Of a stretch of 64,000 nucleotides of DNA, positions 8,253-17,177 are shown in pieces. The DNA is taken from contig JAPPMY010000118.1 of the NCBI GenBank assembly GCA_028818855.1, positions 1 to 64,000 of the forward strand, written 5' to 3'. The position numbers and the translations under genes were made by a program. Numbering within the stretch: position 1 is the first letter of the stretch; the number at the start of each line of letters is the position of its first letter. The notes beneath the pieces are model-generated. The model did not search any database. It was given only the letters and a program-made list of their open reading frames with translations, and was not told the origin of the DNA. The stretch comes from Rhodospirillales bacterium (GTDB lineage Bacteria; Pseudomonadota; Alphaproteobacteria; UBA828).

Positions 8253-9044
8253 TTGAAGCTGAGTGGCGCGCAGCTCGAGACCTTCCGCCGGGACGGCCTT
8301 CTGATCCTCCCCGGCCTGTTCTCTGCTGACGAGGTGGCGGCGATCCGCGCCGCCCTGGCGCCGCTCTTCGAAGAAGACTGCGACGCCAACATCCGTGAGA
8401 AGACGGGCGCGGTGGCCCGCACCGTCATGGGCCTCCACCAGCGGAGCGAGCTCTTCAGCCGCCTGGTGCGCCACCCGCGCCTGGTCGAGCCTGCGCGGCA
8501 GATCGCCGGCCGTGACCTCTACATCCAACAGGTCAAGGTCAACGTGAAGGCCGCGTTCGAGGGCGACGTCTGGCAGTGGCACTACGACTTCGCCACGCAT
8601 CACCGGGACGACGGCGTGCCGGCGCCGCAGGCGCTCAACCTGCACATCCTGCTGGACGACGTGAGCCACTACAACGGGCCGCTCTACTTCATCCCGGGCT
8701 CCCACCGGCACGAGCCGCTGCCCACGTTCCACGACGTGACGAGCACGAGCTATCCGCTCTGGGTGGTGGACCGCGAGACGGTGACCGGCCTCATCGCCGA
8801 GGGCGGGATCACGCCCGCGATCGGCCCGCCCGGCACCGTGCTCATCTTCGGCGATCTGATGGTGCACGGCTCGCCCGGCAACATGTCGCCCTGGGACCGC
8901 GCCATCTTCTCACTAATCCTCAACCCGGTGGCCAACGCCCAGACCGCGTTTGCCCGGCCCGAGTACAAGCACCACACGGACTTTACGCCGGTGGTAGCGC
9001 TCCCAGACGATTGTCTGCTCGCACCGCACGCGGCGCACGTATAA
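8253..9044 (+). CDS. Phytanoyl-CoA dioxygenase (PhyH) family protein
   Basis: 263 residues from TTG 8253, preceded by GGGGAA at a good distance; the reading frame stays open upstream but that part is low-complexity and crosses the palindromic element. The Fe(II) ligands are visible as HYD in [11 protein letters not shown] and a distal histidine in [13 protein letters not shown]; an arginine for 2-oxoglutarate is expected near the C-terminus. The N-terminus [22 protein letters not shown] is the family hallmark. Likely a 2-oxoglutarate/Fe(II) hydroxylase of a small molecule; substrate unknown. Followed after 7 bases by an SHMT-family gene. Confidence 0.87.
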   Translation: MKLSGAQLETFRRDGLLILPGLFSADEVAAIRAALAPLFEEDCDANIREKTGAVARTVMGLHQRSELFSRLVRHPRLVEPARQIAGRDLYIQQVKVNVKAAFEGDVWQWHYDFATHHRDDGVPAPQALNLHILLDDVSHYNGPLYFIPGSHRHEPLPTFHDVTSTSYPLWVVDRETVTGLIAEGGITPAIGPPGTVLIFGDLMVHGSPGNMSPWDRAIFSLILNPVANAQTAFARPEYKHHTDFTPVVALPDDCLLAPHAAHV

Positions 9045-9051
9045 TCCGTCA

Positions 9052-10392
9052 ATGAGCAAGTCGCCGGCACTGGAGCCGGGCTATTTTCTGGACAGCCTGC
9101 GGGCAGCCGATCCCGAGGTCTACGATGCGCTCGCGGGCGAGCTGGAACGCCAGCAGGACGGGATCGAGCTGATCGCGTCGGAGAACTTGGTCAGCCAGGC
9201 GAGCCTGGACGCGCTCGGCTCCATCATCGTGAACAAGACCGTTGAGGGCAGGCCCGGCCGGCGCTACTACGGCGGCGCCGAGTTCGCGGACAGGATCGAG
9301 ACCCTCGCCATCGAGCGGGCCAAGGCGCTCTTCGGCTGCGGCTTCGCCAACGTTCAGCCCCATTCCGGCAGCCAGGCCAACCAGGCGGTCTTCCTCGCGG
9401 TGCTGAAACCGGGCGACACGGTGCTCAGCATGGCGCTGGATGCCGGCGGCCACCTGAGCCACGGGGCGGCGCCGAACCTTACCGGCAAGTGGTTCAACCC
9501 GATACGTTACGGCATCGATGGCGAAGGCTTCATCGACATGGGCGAGGTCGAGCGTCTCGCGCATGCACATCGGCCCAAGCTCATAATCTGCGGCGGCTCG
9601 GCCTACCCGCGGGCCATCGACTTCCCGGCGTTCCGGGCGATTGCCGATTCGGTGGACGCCGTGCTGCTCGCCGACATGGCCCACTTTGCCGGACTCGTTG
9701 CGGGCGGCGTGCACCCGAGCCCGCTCCCCTACGCTCACGTCACGACCGCGACCACCTACAAGAACCTGCGGGGCGCACGGGGCGGGATTATCCTCACCGA
9801 CGATCCGGCGCTCGCGCGCAAGCTCGACAGCGCCGTCTTCCCCGGCGTGCAGGGCAGCGTGATCCTCAACGCCGTCGCAGCCAAGGCGGTCTGCCTGGGC
9901 GAGGCGCTGAAGCCTTCGTTCAAGGCCTATGCGGCGCAGGTGCTGACCAACGCGAGAGTGCTCGCCGGCGCCCTGATGGCGCGCGGCATCACCGTCGTCT
10001 CCGGCGGCACCGACACGCCGTTGCTGGTGGCCGACCTGCGCCCCCTCGGCCTCACCGGCGCCGCGGCCTCCGAAAGCCTCGAGGCCGCCGGCCTCACCTG
10101 CAACAAGAACGCGGTCCCCGGCGATACCGAGCCGCCCGCGGTGACCTCTGGATTGCGCTTCGGCTCGGCGGCCGGGACCACGCGGGGCTTCGGCGGGGCC
10201 GAGTTCCGCCGTATCGGCGGCTGGATCGCCGACGTGCTGCACGCAATGGCGGAGGGCGGCGGACGGGACGAGACGGTGGAGCACATCGTCAGCGCCGAAG
10301 TGCGGACGCTCTGCCGCAGCTTCCCCATCTATCACGGCCTCGACGTCACCACACCGGCCGGCGCCGGGCTAAATCGATCGACAGACCAGTAA
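9052..10392 (+). CDS. Serine hydroxymethyltransferase-family PLP enzyme, divergent
   Basis: 446 residues. The overall SHMT pattern is clear: [52 protein letters not shown] and [16 protein letters not shown]. The PLP lysine region reads [12 protein letters not shown] (Lys237) instead of the very conserved TTHKTLRGPRGG, so the histidine before the lysine is tyrosine and the proline is lost. Canonical GlyA interconverts serine and glycine using tetrahydrofolate; the changed active-site motif suggests a paralogue with another substrate, such as an alpha-methylserine or phenylserine-type aldol reaction (inference). It sits among catabolic genes, not with housekeeping genes. Confidence 0.85.
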   Translation: MSKSPALEPGYFLDSLRAADPEVYDALAGELERQQDGIELIASENLVSQASLDALGSIIVNKTVEGRPGRRYYGGAEFADRIETLAIERAKALFGCGFANVQPHSGSQANQAVFLAVLKPGDTVLSMALDAGGHLSHGAAPNLTGKWFNPIRYGIDGEGFIDMGEVERLAHAHRPKLIICGGSAYPRAIDFPAFRAIADSVDAVLLADMAHFAGLVAGGVHPSPLPYAHVTTATTYKNLRGARGGIILTDDPALARKLDSAVFPGVQGSVILNAVAAKAVCLGEALKPSFKAYAAQVLTNARVLAGALMARGITVVSGGTDTPLLVADLRPLGLTGAAASESLEAAGLTCNKNAVPGDTEPPAVTSGLRFGSAAGTTRGFGGAEFRRIGGWIADVLHAMAEGGGRDETVEHIVSAEVRTLCRSFPIYHGLDVTTPAGAGLNRSTDQ

Positions 10393-10458
10393 ACGGGCTG
10401 CCCCGGCCGCATCGATCCGCTAGAGTGCGCGGCCATTCCATCGACGCGGGAGCCGGCC

Positions 10459-11436
10459 GTGGACCTACCCCTCGAGCCGAGACTGAGCATCGGCTACCAG
10501 CACGTGCTGGCGCCGACGGGATACGACGATCGGGAGGGGGCGGCGGCGGGCCGCGACCTGCCCGAGGTTGTCCGGCTGCTCGACTCGCTGGGCTTCGATT
10601 CGATCTGGTCGGGCGATCACGTGGCCTTCGCCGGGCCGATCCTCGATCCGCTGGTACAGCTCGCGCAGGCGGCAGCGCTGAGCGAGCGGCTCAGGATCGG
10701 CACGGCCGTCTACCTGCTGCCGCTCCGCCATCCCGCGCCGGTGGCGAAGCAGGTCGCGACGCTCGATACGATCTCCAACGGCCGCGTCATCTTCGGCGTC
10801 GGCGTCGGCGGCGAGTTCCCGCTCGAGTTCCAGCTTTGCGGCGTGCCGGTGGAGGAGCGGGGCGCCCGGCTCAGCGAGGGGATCCGCGTGTTGCGCAAGC
10901 TGTGGTCGGGCGAGGCCGCATCCCACGACGGTAGCTTCTACCCCTTCCCCGAGGTCGCGATCAATCCGCCGCCGGCACAGCCTGGCGGCCCGCCGATCTG
11001 GTGCGGCGGCCGCGCCGACCCCGCGCTCCGCCGCGCAGGCCGGATCGCTGACGGCTGGATGTCCTATGTCGTCGATCCCGAGCGCTACCGCCGCTCGCTC
11101 GAGACCATTGCCGCCGCTGCTGCCGACGCCGATCGCAAGCTGGATCGCTTCGGCACGTCGCATCTGCTGTTCGTGAGGCTCGACAGAGACCGCCAGAGCG
11201 CGCTGGCCTTCGCGGCCAAGTTCCTGAGCGTGCGCTACGCGATGGATTTCTCGCGCGCCGCCGAGCGTTACTGCGCGCTGGGCGAGCCGGAAGCGGTGGC
11301 GGACGCGATCCGGGCCTTCCACGCGGCCGGCATGCGCCATCTGGTGATCAACGTGCTCGCGCCGGAGAGCGGGAAGGCGGCGCAGCTGCAACGCTTCGGG
11401 GACCAGGTCATGCCGCTGCTCGCGGACCTGCGCTGA
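10459..11436 (+). CDS. LLM-class (luciferase-like) F420-dependent oxidoreductase
   Basis: 325 residues from GTG 10459, with GGGAG 6 bases upstream. The N-terminal region LDSLGFDSIWSGDHVAF and the central LPLRHPAPVAKQVATLDTISNGR are the luciferase-like TIM-barrel signature, and GVGVGGEFPLEFQ and PPIWCGGRADPALRRAGR follow in the usual order. Such enzymes transfer hydride between F420H2 (or FMNH2) and a substrate. Because this window also encodes CofD and CofE, F420 is the more likely cofactor (inference). Located between the SHMT paralogue and the diaminopropionate lyase, same strand, short gaps. Confidence 0.83.
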   Translation: MDLPLEPRLSIGYQHVLAPTGYDDREGAAAGRDLPEVVRLLDSLGFDSIWSGDHVAFAGPILDPLVQLAQAAALSERLRIGTAVYLLPLRHPAPVAKQVATLDTISNGRVIFGVGVGGEFPLEFQLCGVPVEERGARLSEGIRVLRKLWSGEAASHDGSFYPFPEVAINPPPAQPGGPPIWCGGRADPALRRAGRIADGWMSYVVDPERYRRSLETIAAAAADADRKLDRFGTSHLLFVRLDRDRQSALAFAAKFLSVRYAMDFSRAAERYCALGEPEAVADAIRAFHAAGMRHLVINVLAPESGKAAQLQRFGDQVMPLLADLR

Positions 11437-11457
11437 GCCCGGCGTTCGCGCGGCGCC

Positions 11458-12648
11458 ATGACCGTTCCGTTCCACCTCCACGTGAACTCGCGCCACGCGG
11501 CGGCGCCGGCAGACGCTTCTCAGCCAGTGATCCTGCCGGAGCGCCGTGCCGCAGCCCGCGACGCCATCACGGGCTTCGACGGCTACCGCCCCACCCCGCT
11601 GCATCGACTGACGGGCCTCGCTCGAGACCTCGGCGTCGGCGAACTGTGTCTCAAGGACGAGAGCGGGCGCTTCGGCCTCGGCAGCTTCAAGGCGCTCGGC
11701 GGGGCCTACGCCGTGGTGCACCTGCTGCGCGAGCGACTGGGAGGCGACGTCTCCATCGCCGACGTTGCGGCGGGCCGCGCCGCGCCGCGCGTCGCCGACA
11801 TGACCGCCTGCTGCGCGACGGACGGCAACCACGGCCTCGCCGTGGCCTGGGGCGCGCAGCGTGCCGGCGCCGGGTGCTCGGTGTTCCTGCCGGGGCCGGT
11901 GAGCGAGGGCCGCGAACACGCCATCAGGGCCCGGGGCGCCGACATCGTGCGCATCGCGGGCAGCTACGACGAGGCGGTGGAAGCCTGCGCCGACGAGGCC
12001 GCGCGCAAGGGCTGGCTGCTGGTCTCCGACACGTCCCATGCCGGCGGCGACGAGGCGCCGAGCCGGGTCATGCACGGCTACGCCATGCTGGTGGACGAGA
12101 TCAGGGCGGCACTGGCGGGGCCGGCGCCGACGCACGTTTTCGTCCAGGCCGGCGTCGGCGGGCTCGCAGCCGCCGTGATCGGCGCCTTCCGTCAGGATCT
12201 CGGCGCCGAAAGTCCGAAGGGCGTCGTGGTCGAGCCCACGAACGCCGACTGCCTCTATCAGAGCGCAGTTGCGGGCAGGCCGGCTCCCGCTTCGGGCGAT
12301 CTCGACACGGTGATGGCCTGTCTCGCGGCGGCGGAAGTCTCGCCGCTGGCATGGCAGGTGCTGGAGCGGGGCGCCTTCGCCTTCATGGCGCTCGACGATT
12401 CCGGCGCCGTCGACGCCATGCGCCGCGCCGCTGCGCCGGCCGACGGCGACCCGCCGCTGGTGCTCGGCGAATCGGGAGCCGCCTCGCTCGCCGGGTTCAT
12501 CGCTGCGGCAGGCGATAGGGCTGCGCGGGAGGCGCTCGGCCTGAGCGAGACATCGCGGGTGCTGGTCATCGGCAGCGAGGGCGCCACCGACCCCGACATC
12601 TACCGCCGGCTGGTCGGGCGAGACCCCGCCGCCGTCATCGCCGGCTGA
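11458..12648 (+). CDS. dpaL: Diaminopropionate ammonia-lyase
   Basis: 396 residues, the usual length. It closely follows the YgeX/DpaL pattern: GYRPTPLHRLTGLARDLGV, then KDESGRFGLGSFKALGGAYAV with the PLP lysine at about residue 78, TDGNHGLAVAWGAQ, VLLVSDTSHAGGDE-type middle region, GESGAASLAGFIAA and VLVIGSEGATDPDIYRR. The enzyme converts 2,3-diaminopropionate to pyruvate and ammonia with pyridoxal phosphate in the cytosol. It starts 21 bases after the LLM gene and is probably the last gene of the 8.2-12.6 kb cluster. The fit to DpaL is stronger than to threonine dehydratase. Confidence 0.88.
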   Translation: MTVPFHLHVNSRHAAAPADASQPVILPERRAAARDAITGFDGYRPTPLHRLTGLARDLGVGELCLKDESGRFGLGSFKALGGAYAVVHLLRERLGGDVSIADVAAGRAAPRVADMTACCATDGNHGLAVAWGAQRAGAGCSVFLPGPVSEGREHAIRARGADIVRIAGSYDEAVEACADEAARKGWLLVSDTSHAGGDEAPSRVMHGYAMLVDEIRAALAGPAPTHVFVQAGVGGLAAAVIGAFRQDLGAESPKGVVVEPTNADCLYQSAVAGRPAPASGDLDTVMACLAAAEVSPLAWQVLERGAFAFMALDDSGAVDAMRRAAAPADGDPPLVLGESGAASLAGFIAAAGDRAAREALGLSETSRVLVIGSEGATDPDIYRRLVGRDPAAVIAG

Positions 12649-12679
12649 GCGCGTCAGCACCACCGGGGCCGCGCCGACC

Positions 12680-12970
12680 GTGACCCAGGGCCTCGACATC
12701 GAGACCAGGCGCAGGCGGCTGCGATACCGGTCCGCGCGCACCGGCACGAAGGAGACCGACCTCCTGGTGGGCGACGTCATCGCCAGCCTCGGCGACGCGC
12801 TCCCGCCTGAGGAAGTGGCGCAGGCGGAGCGGCTGCTGGCCGCGAACGACGTCGACATAACGAACTGGATCAGCGGCCGGACGCCGGTGCCTGCGGAACA
12901 CGACACGCCCTTCATGGCGCGCCTCCGGCGCGAGGCCCGGAGCCGGCGCCGCCGGCACCACGAGCGTTGA
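12680..12970 (+). CDS. sdhE: FAD assembly factor SdhE (succinate dehydrogenase)
   Basis: 96 residues from GTG 12680. The core RRLRYRSARTGTKETDLLVGD replaces the RxxxRGxxExD motif that SdhE uses to help attach FAD to succinate dehydrogenase, and AERLLAANDVDITNWISG is the conserved second half. Note that the usual RGMKE-type segment reads RTGTKE here. The gene overlaps mfd by 4 bases; the sdhE-mfd pairing is common in Alphaproteobacteria and supports the call. Confidence 0.88.
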   Translation: MTQGLDIETRRRRLRYRSARTGTKETDLLVGDVIASLGDALPPEEVAQAERLLAANDVDITNWISGRTPVPAEHDTPFMARLRREARSRRRRHHER

Positions 12971-15900
12971 CACTGCTCATCCCCGACCGCTGTGTGCGCG
13001 TGCTGACCGCGCCGGGTCAGGTCGCCACCGTCGGTGGCGTTCCCGAGGGTTTTGCGGCGGCGGTGCTGCTGCGGCTGGCGGAGACGCAGGCGGCGCCCGC
13101 GCTCTACGTCGCCCGCGACGACGCGAGGCTGGCGCGGCTCTCGGCGATGCTCGCCTTCTTCGATCCCGGTTGCGCGCAGGTCACCATCCCGGCCTGGGAC
13201 TGCCTGCCCTACGACCGCGTCTCGCCCCGCGCCGACATCGCAAGCCGTCGGCTCGCCGGCCTGGTCCGTCTTCTCGGCGACGGCGCGACACGGCCGAGCG
13301 TGGTTCTCACCACCGTCAACGCGGTCCTCCAACGCCTGCCGCCGCGCACGATGCTGGGCGACGCGACGCTCCCTCTCGCGGCGGGCGCGTCGCTCGATAG
13401 CGAGACCCTACTCGGCTATCTGGAACGCAACGGGTTCGTGCGCACCGGCACCGTGATGGATGCAGGCGACTATGCGGTGCGCGGCGGCATCGTGGACATC
13501 TTCCCGCCCAACGCCGAGCGCCCGGTGCGGCTCGACTTCTTCGGCGACACGATCGAGACCATACGCTGGTTCGACCCCGTATCGCAGCGGCGCGCGGAGA
13601 CCGCGGACGCCCTTTACCTCGCGCCGGTCAGCGAGGTGCTGCTCAACCCGCAATCGATAGCCCGGTTCCGCTCGGCCTATCGCCGGCAGTTCGGGGCCGT
13701 GACCGGGGAAGACCCGCTCTACGAGGCGGTCTCCGCCGCCAGGCGCTACCCCGGCATCGAGCACTGGCTGCCGCTCTTCCACGACGGGCTCGAGACGCTC
13801 TTCGACTACGTGCCGGATGGCCCGGTCCTGCTCGACCATCGGGCGACCGAAGCGCGCGACGACCGCTTCGAGACCATCGCCGACTTCTACGATGCGCGCG
13901 CCAACCCGAGAGCCTCCTCGGTCGCCGACGCGCCCTATCACCCGGTACTTCCACAGTCTCTCTTTATCGATGCCGAGGAATGGGCGCGGCTGCTCGCCGG
14001 ACGCCCGGTCTCTCAGTGTTCGCCCTTCGTCGAGACGGAAGGCGGCGCGGACGCGGGGGCCCGCGACGGGCGCGACTTCGTCGCCGAGCGGGCGCAGCGC
14101 GGCGGGGCGCTGTTCGAGACCGTGAGCGATCACATCGACCGGTTGCAGGAAAGCAATCGCAGGGTCCTGATCGCGAGCGCAGGCGCCGGCAGCCGCGACC
14201 GCATGGTCCGTCTGCTGCGCGAGCACGGCGTGCACGGTATCGAGCCGGTCGCCGACTGGCAGGGGGCGAGCGACCTGCCGCCCGGCATCGTGGCGGCCGC
14301 CGTGCTGCCGCTGGAGCGCGGGTTCGTCTCGGCGGGCCTCGCCGTAATCGCCGAACAGGATATCCTCGGCGCCCGCGCGAGCCGCCCCGAGCGGCACCGG
14401 CGCAAGCCCGCCGAGAACTTCCTGGTCGATGCAGCCGCGCTCGCCGACGGCGACCTGGTGGTGCACGTCGACCACGGCATCGGCCGCTACGACGGGCTGG
14501 TCACGCTGGAGGTCGACCACGCGCCCCACGATTGTCTGCGCATCCTCTACGAGGGCGACGACCGGCTGTTCCTGCCCGTGGAGAACATCGAGCTGCTGTC
14601 GCGCTACGGCTCGGCCGACCAGCCCGTCGCACTGGACCGGCTCGGCGGCGCGGGCTGGCAGGCGCGCAAGGCGCGGCTCAAGCAGCGCATCCGCGACATG
14701 GCGAACCAGCTCATCGGGCTCGCCGCCGAGCGCGCGACGAGGCCCGCGCCGAAGCTGGCGGCGCCGGGCGCGCTCTACGACGCCTTCTGCGCGGGCTTCC
14801 CCTACGTCGAGACCGAGGGCCAGGCCCGCGCCATCGACGAGGCGATCGGCGACCTCGACGCCGGCCGGGCGATGGACCGGCTCGTCTGCGGCGATGTCGG
14901 CTTCGGCAAGACCGAGGTGGCGCTGCGCGCGGCCTTCCACACGATTCAGGCGGGCAAGCAGGTTGCGGTGCTGACTCCCACCACGCTGCTGAGCCGGCAG
15001 CACATGCAGACCTTCGGCGAGCGCTTCGCCCGGCTGCCGGTGAAGATCGGCCAGCTCTCGCGCCTGGTGCCGGCCAAGGAGCAGGCCTCGGTCAAGCGGG
15101 GCATCGCGGGCGGCGAGATCGACATCGTCATCGGCACCCATGCGCTGCTCGGCAAGCAGATCGCCTTCAACGACCTCGGCCTCGTCGTCGTGGACGAGGA
15201 GCAGCACTTCGGCGTCGCGCACAAGGAGCGCCTGAAGCAGCTCAAGGCCGAGGCCCACGTGCTGACGCTCACCGCGACACCGATCCCGCGCACGCTGCAG
15301 ATGGCGCTGAGTGGCGTGCGCGACATGAGCGTCATCGCGACCCCGCCGGTGGATCGCCTGGCGGTGCGCACCTTCATCCTGCCCTACGACCCGGTGGTGG
15401 TGCGCGAGGCGTTGATGCGCGAGCACCTGCGGGGCGGACAGACGTTCTACGTGTGCCCGCGCATCGCCGACCTCGACGAGGTGGCCGAGCGGGTGCGCCA
15501 GCTCGTGCCGGAGGTGAAGGTGGCCGTCGCCCACGGCCGGCTCGCGGCCCGCGCTCTCGATTCGATCATGGGCGACTTCTACGACGGCAAGTTCGACGTT
15601 CTCGTCTCCACCGCGATCATCGAGTCGGGCCTCGACCTGCAGCGGGTCAACACCATGATCGTGCACCGCGCTGATCGCTTCGGGCTGGCCCAGCTCTATC
15701 AGCTGCGGGGGCGGATCGGCCGGGCCAAACTGCGCGGCTACGCCTACCTGACGCTCCCGCCGGGGCACCGGCTCACGGACACGGCGCACAAGCGGCTCCA
15801 GGTAATTCACCGGCTCGACGGCCTCGGCGCCGGTTTTAGCCTGGCGAGCCACGACCTCGATATCAGGGGGGCGGGCAACCTGCTCGGGTCCGAGCAGTCG

Positions 15901-16467
15901 GGCCACATCCGCGAGGTCGGGATCGAGCTTTACCAGCACATGCTGGAGGAGGCCGTGGCCACCGCGCGCGCCGCCGCGGGGGGCGAGGCGCCGCCGGAGG
16001 AGCGCTGGTCGCCCACCATCAGCCTCGGCACGTCCGTGTTGATCCCGGAGAGCTACGTGCGCGACCTCGACGTGCGGCTCACGCTCTACCGCCGCGTCGC
16101 GGCCCTCGAGGACCAGACGGGGATCGACGCCTTCGTCGACGAGCTGACCGACCGCTTCGGCCCGCCGCCGGAGTCCGTTCGCCACCTGCTGGAGATCATG
16201 GCGATCAAGCAGCTTTGCCGGAGGAGCGGCATCGAGCGCGTCGAGGCCGGGCCCAAGGGCGCGGTGCTGAGCTTCCGCGACGGCGGCTTCGGCGAGCCGG
16301 CGGCGCTGGTCAGCTACGTGTCCGCGCCGGAGAACGAGGTGCGGCTCAGGCCCGACAATCGCCTCATCGTCACCCGCCGCTGGCCCGACACTGACGCGCG
16401 GCTGGAGGGCGTGCAAGGCATCCTGCGGGACCTCTGCGCGCTCGCCGGTGCTTCCGCGCCGTGCTAA
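12967..16467 (+). CDS. mfd: Transcription-repair coupling factor Mfd
   Basis: 1166 residues, full family length, TTG start at 12967 inside the sdhE stop region. The order of domains is visible: UvrB-like N-terminal region, RNA-polymerase-interaction domain with DLVVHVDHGIGRYDGLV (near residue 497), then the RecG-like helicase with Walker A GDVGFGKTEVALRA, motif II VVVDEEQHFGV, motif III LTATPIPRTLQMAL and motif VI QLYQLRGRIGRAKLRGYAYL, and a C-terminal TRCF domain. Mfd removes RNA polymerase stalled at DNA lesions and recruits UvrA. The start codon and coupling with sdhE suggest modest, linked expression. Confidence 0.97.
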   Translation: MTLLIPDRCVRVLTAPGQVATVGGVPEGFAAAVLLRLAETQAAPALYVARDDARLARLSAMLAFFDPGCAQVTIPAWDCLPYDRVSPRADIASRRLAGLVRLLGDGATRPSVVLTTVNAVLQRLPPRTMLGDATLPLAAGASLDSETLLGYLERNGFVRTGTVMDAGDYAVRGGIVDIFPPNAERPVRLDFFGDTIETIRWFDPVSQRRAETADALYLAPVSEVLLNPQSIARFRSAYRRQFGAVTGEDPLYEAVSAARRYPGIEHWLPLFHDGLETLFDYVPDGPVLLDHRATEARDDRFETIADFYDARANPRASSVADAPYHPVLPQSLFIDAEEWARLLAGRPVSQCSPFVETEGGADAGARDGRDFVAERAQRGGALFETVSDHIDRLQESNRRVLIASAGAGSRDRMVRLLREHGVHGIEPVADWQGASDLPPGIVAAAVLPLERGFVSAGLAVIAEQDILGARASRPERHRRKPAENFLVDAAALADGDLVVHVDHGIGRYDGLVTLEVDHAPHDCLRILYEGDDRLFLPVENIELLSRYGSADQPVALDRLGGAGWQARKARLKQRIRDMANQLIGLAAERATRPAPKLAAPGALYDAFCAGFPYVETEGQARAIDEAIGDLDAGRAMDRLVCGDVGFGKTEVALRAAFHTIQAGKQVAVLTPTTLLSRQHMQTFGERFARLPVKIGQLSRLVPAKEQASVKRGIAGGEIDIVIGTHALLGKQIAFNDLGLVVVDEEQHFGVAHKERLKQLKAEAHVLTLTATPIPRTLQMALSGVRDMSVIATPPVDRLAVRTFILPYDPVVVREALMREHLRGGQTFYVCPRIADLDEVAERVRQLVPEVKVAVAHGRLAARALDSIMGDFYDGKFDVLVSTAIIESGLDLQRVNTMIVHRADRFGLAQLYQLRGRIGRAKLRGYAYLTLPPGHRLTDTAHKRLQVIHRLDGLGAGFSLASHDLDIRGAGNLLGSEQSGHIREVGIELYQHMLEEAVATARAAAGGEAPPEERWSPTISLGTSVLIPESYVRDLDVRLTLYRRVAALEDQTGIDAFVDELTDRFGPPPESVRHLLEIMAIKQLCRRSGIERVEAGPKGAVLSFRDGGFGEPAALVSYVSAPENEVRLRPDNRLIVTRRWPDTDARLEGVQGILRDLCALAGASAPC

Positions 16468-16476
16468 CGTCCGGCC

Positions 16477-16687
16477 ATGACTGAGCAATTCGACGAAGCG
16501 ATCGCCAAAGTGCGTAAGCTCCCGCGTGAACGACAGGACGAGGCGGCCGATCTGCTCCTGCAGTGTGGCGGAAGAATGCTCCGGCACCGTCCATCTCATT
16601 CCGGATCAGGTTGCGGAAGTCGAGCGGCGCCTCGCTGAATCGTCACAGTATGTCCCACACGGCGAGGTCTGGGCCTCCTTCAGGTAA
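16477..16687 (+). pseudogene. Frameshifted small antitoxin-like gene (relic)
   Basis: ATG 16477 opens MTEQFDEAIAKVRKLPRERQ, a start typical of small antitoxins of the addiction-module type in Alphaproteobacteria. In this frame the similarity stops after DLLL and the frame ends at 16638. Shifting by one base near 16560 restores it: SVAEECSGTVHLIPDQVAE then VERRLAESSQYVPHGEVWAS, ending in TAA at 16685-16687. The joined product would be about 69 residues. No toxin gene follows; the next gene is on the other strand. A single-base assembly error cannot be excluded. Confidence 0.6.
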
Positions 16688-16719
16688 AGGCCCAATATCG
16701 ACGCACATCCGTCGGCAGC

Positions 16720-17052
16720 CTAACCGCCTGCCAGCGCGTTGACCTTGGCGGCCATGATGAAGTCGTTCTCGTGCAGGCCCTTGATCTTGTGGGTGTAGAA
16801 GAGGACCGTGCAGTAGCCCCAGCCGAAGGTGATGTCGGGGTGGTGACCCTCCTGCTCGGCGAGGTCGCCGACCTTGTTCACCAGCGCCATGGACTCGGCG
16901 AAATCGCCGAGGGAGAAGGTGCGGCGGATCTTGGTGGCGTCGTCGATCAGCTCCCATCCGGGAGTCTGGCCCAGAAGCGCTTGCGCTTCCGCTTCTTCGA
17001 GCGGCGGAATGCCGCCCCGGCAGGGCACGCAGGTCTTGCTCGTCAGGCTCAT
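16720..17052 (-). CDS. phhB: Pterin-4a-carbinolamine dehydratase
   Basis: 110 residues, normal length. GGAGG precedes the start. The catalytic motif EGHHPDITFGWGYCTV holds the HHPD histidines, with FAESMALVNKVGDLAEQ before it and a KIKGLHENDF segment after it. The enzyme dehydrates 4a-hydroxytetrahydropterin, usually as part of phenylalanine hydroxylation, and the fold also acts as a transcription cofactor. No phenylalanine hydroxylase is present nearby. Divergent from dxr with a 125-base gap. Confidence 0.93.
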   Translation of the reverse strand: MSLTSKTCVPCRGGIPPLEEAEAQALLGQTPGWELIDDATKIRRTFSLGDFAESMALVNKVGDLAEQEGHHPDITFGWGYCTVLFYTHKIKGLHENDFIMAAKVNALAGG

Positions 17053-17177
17053 GTCGTCCTCCGGCGGCGCGGCCCCCTCGCGTGCTGCGCCTGCCTTTGC
17101 GGTTGCGATGGCGAGAGAGGGCTGGAAAGATAATCGCTACGGGACGCGAAGTCTCCGGCTGACGAAGGGAATCGTGA

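Noticed and set aside
10459..11436. Bacterial luciferase proper
   Set aside because: The sequence is of the F420/FMN LLM oxidoreductase type without luciferase subunit pairing.
10465..13332. Minus-strand frame of 955 codons opposite the LLM, dpaL and sdhE genes
   Set aside because: It crosses three real plus-strand genes and has shadow-type composition with no recognisable domain.
13408..16599. Minus-strand frame of more than 1000 codons opposite mfd
   Set aside because: A shadow of G+C-rich mfd. Its translation is Arg/His/Gly/Asp-rich with no family pattern, while the plus strand has all Mfd motifs.
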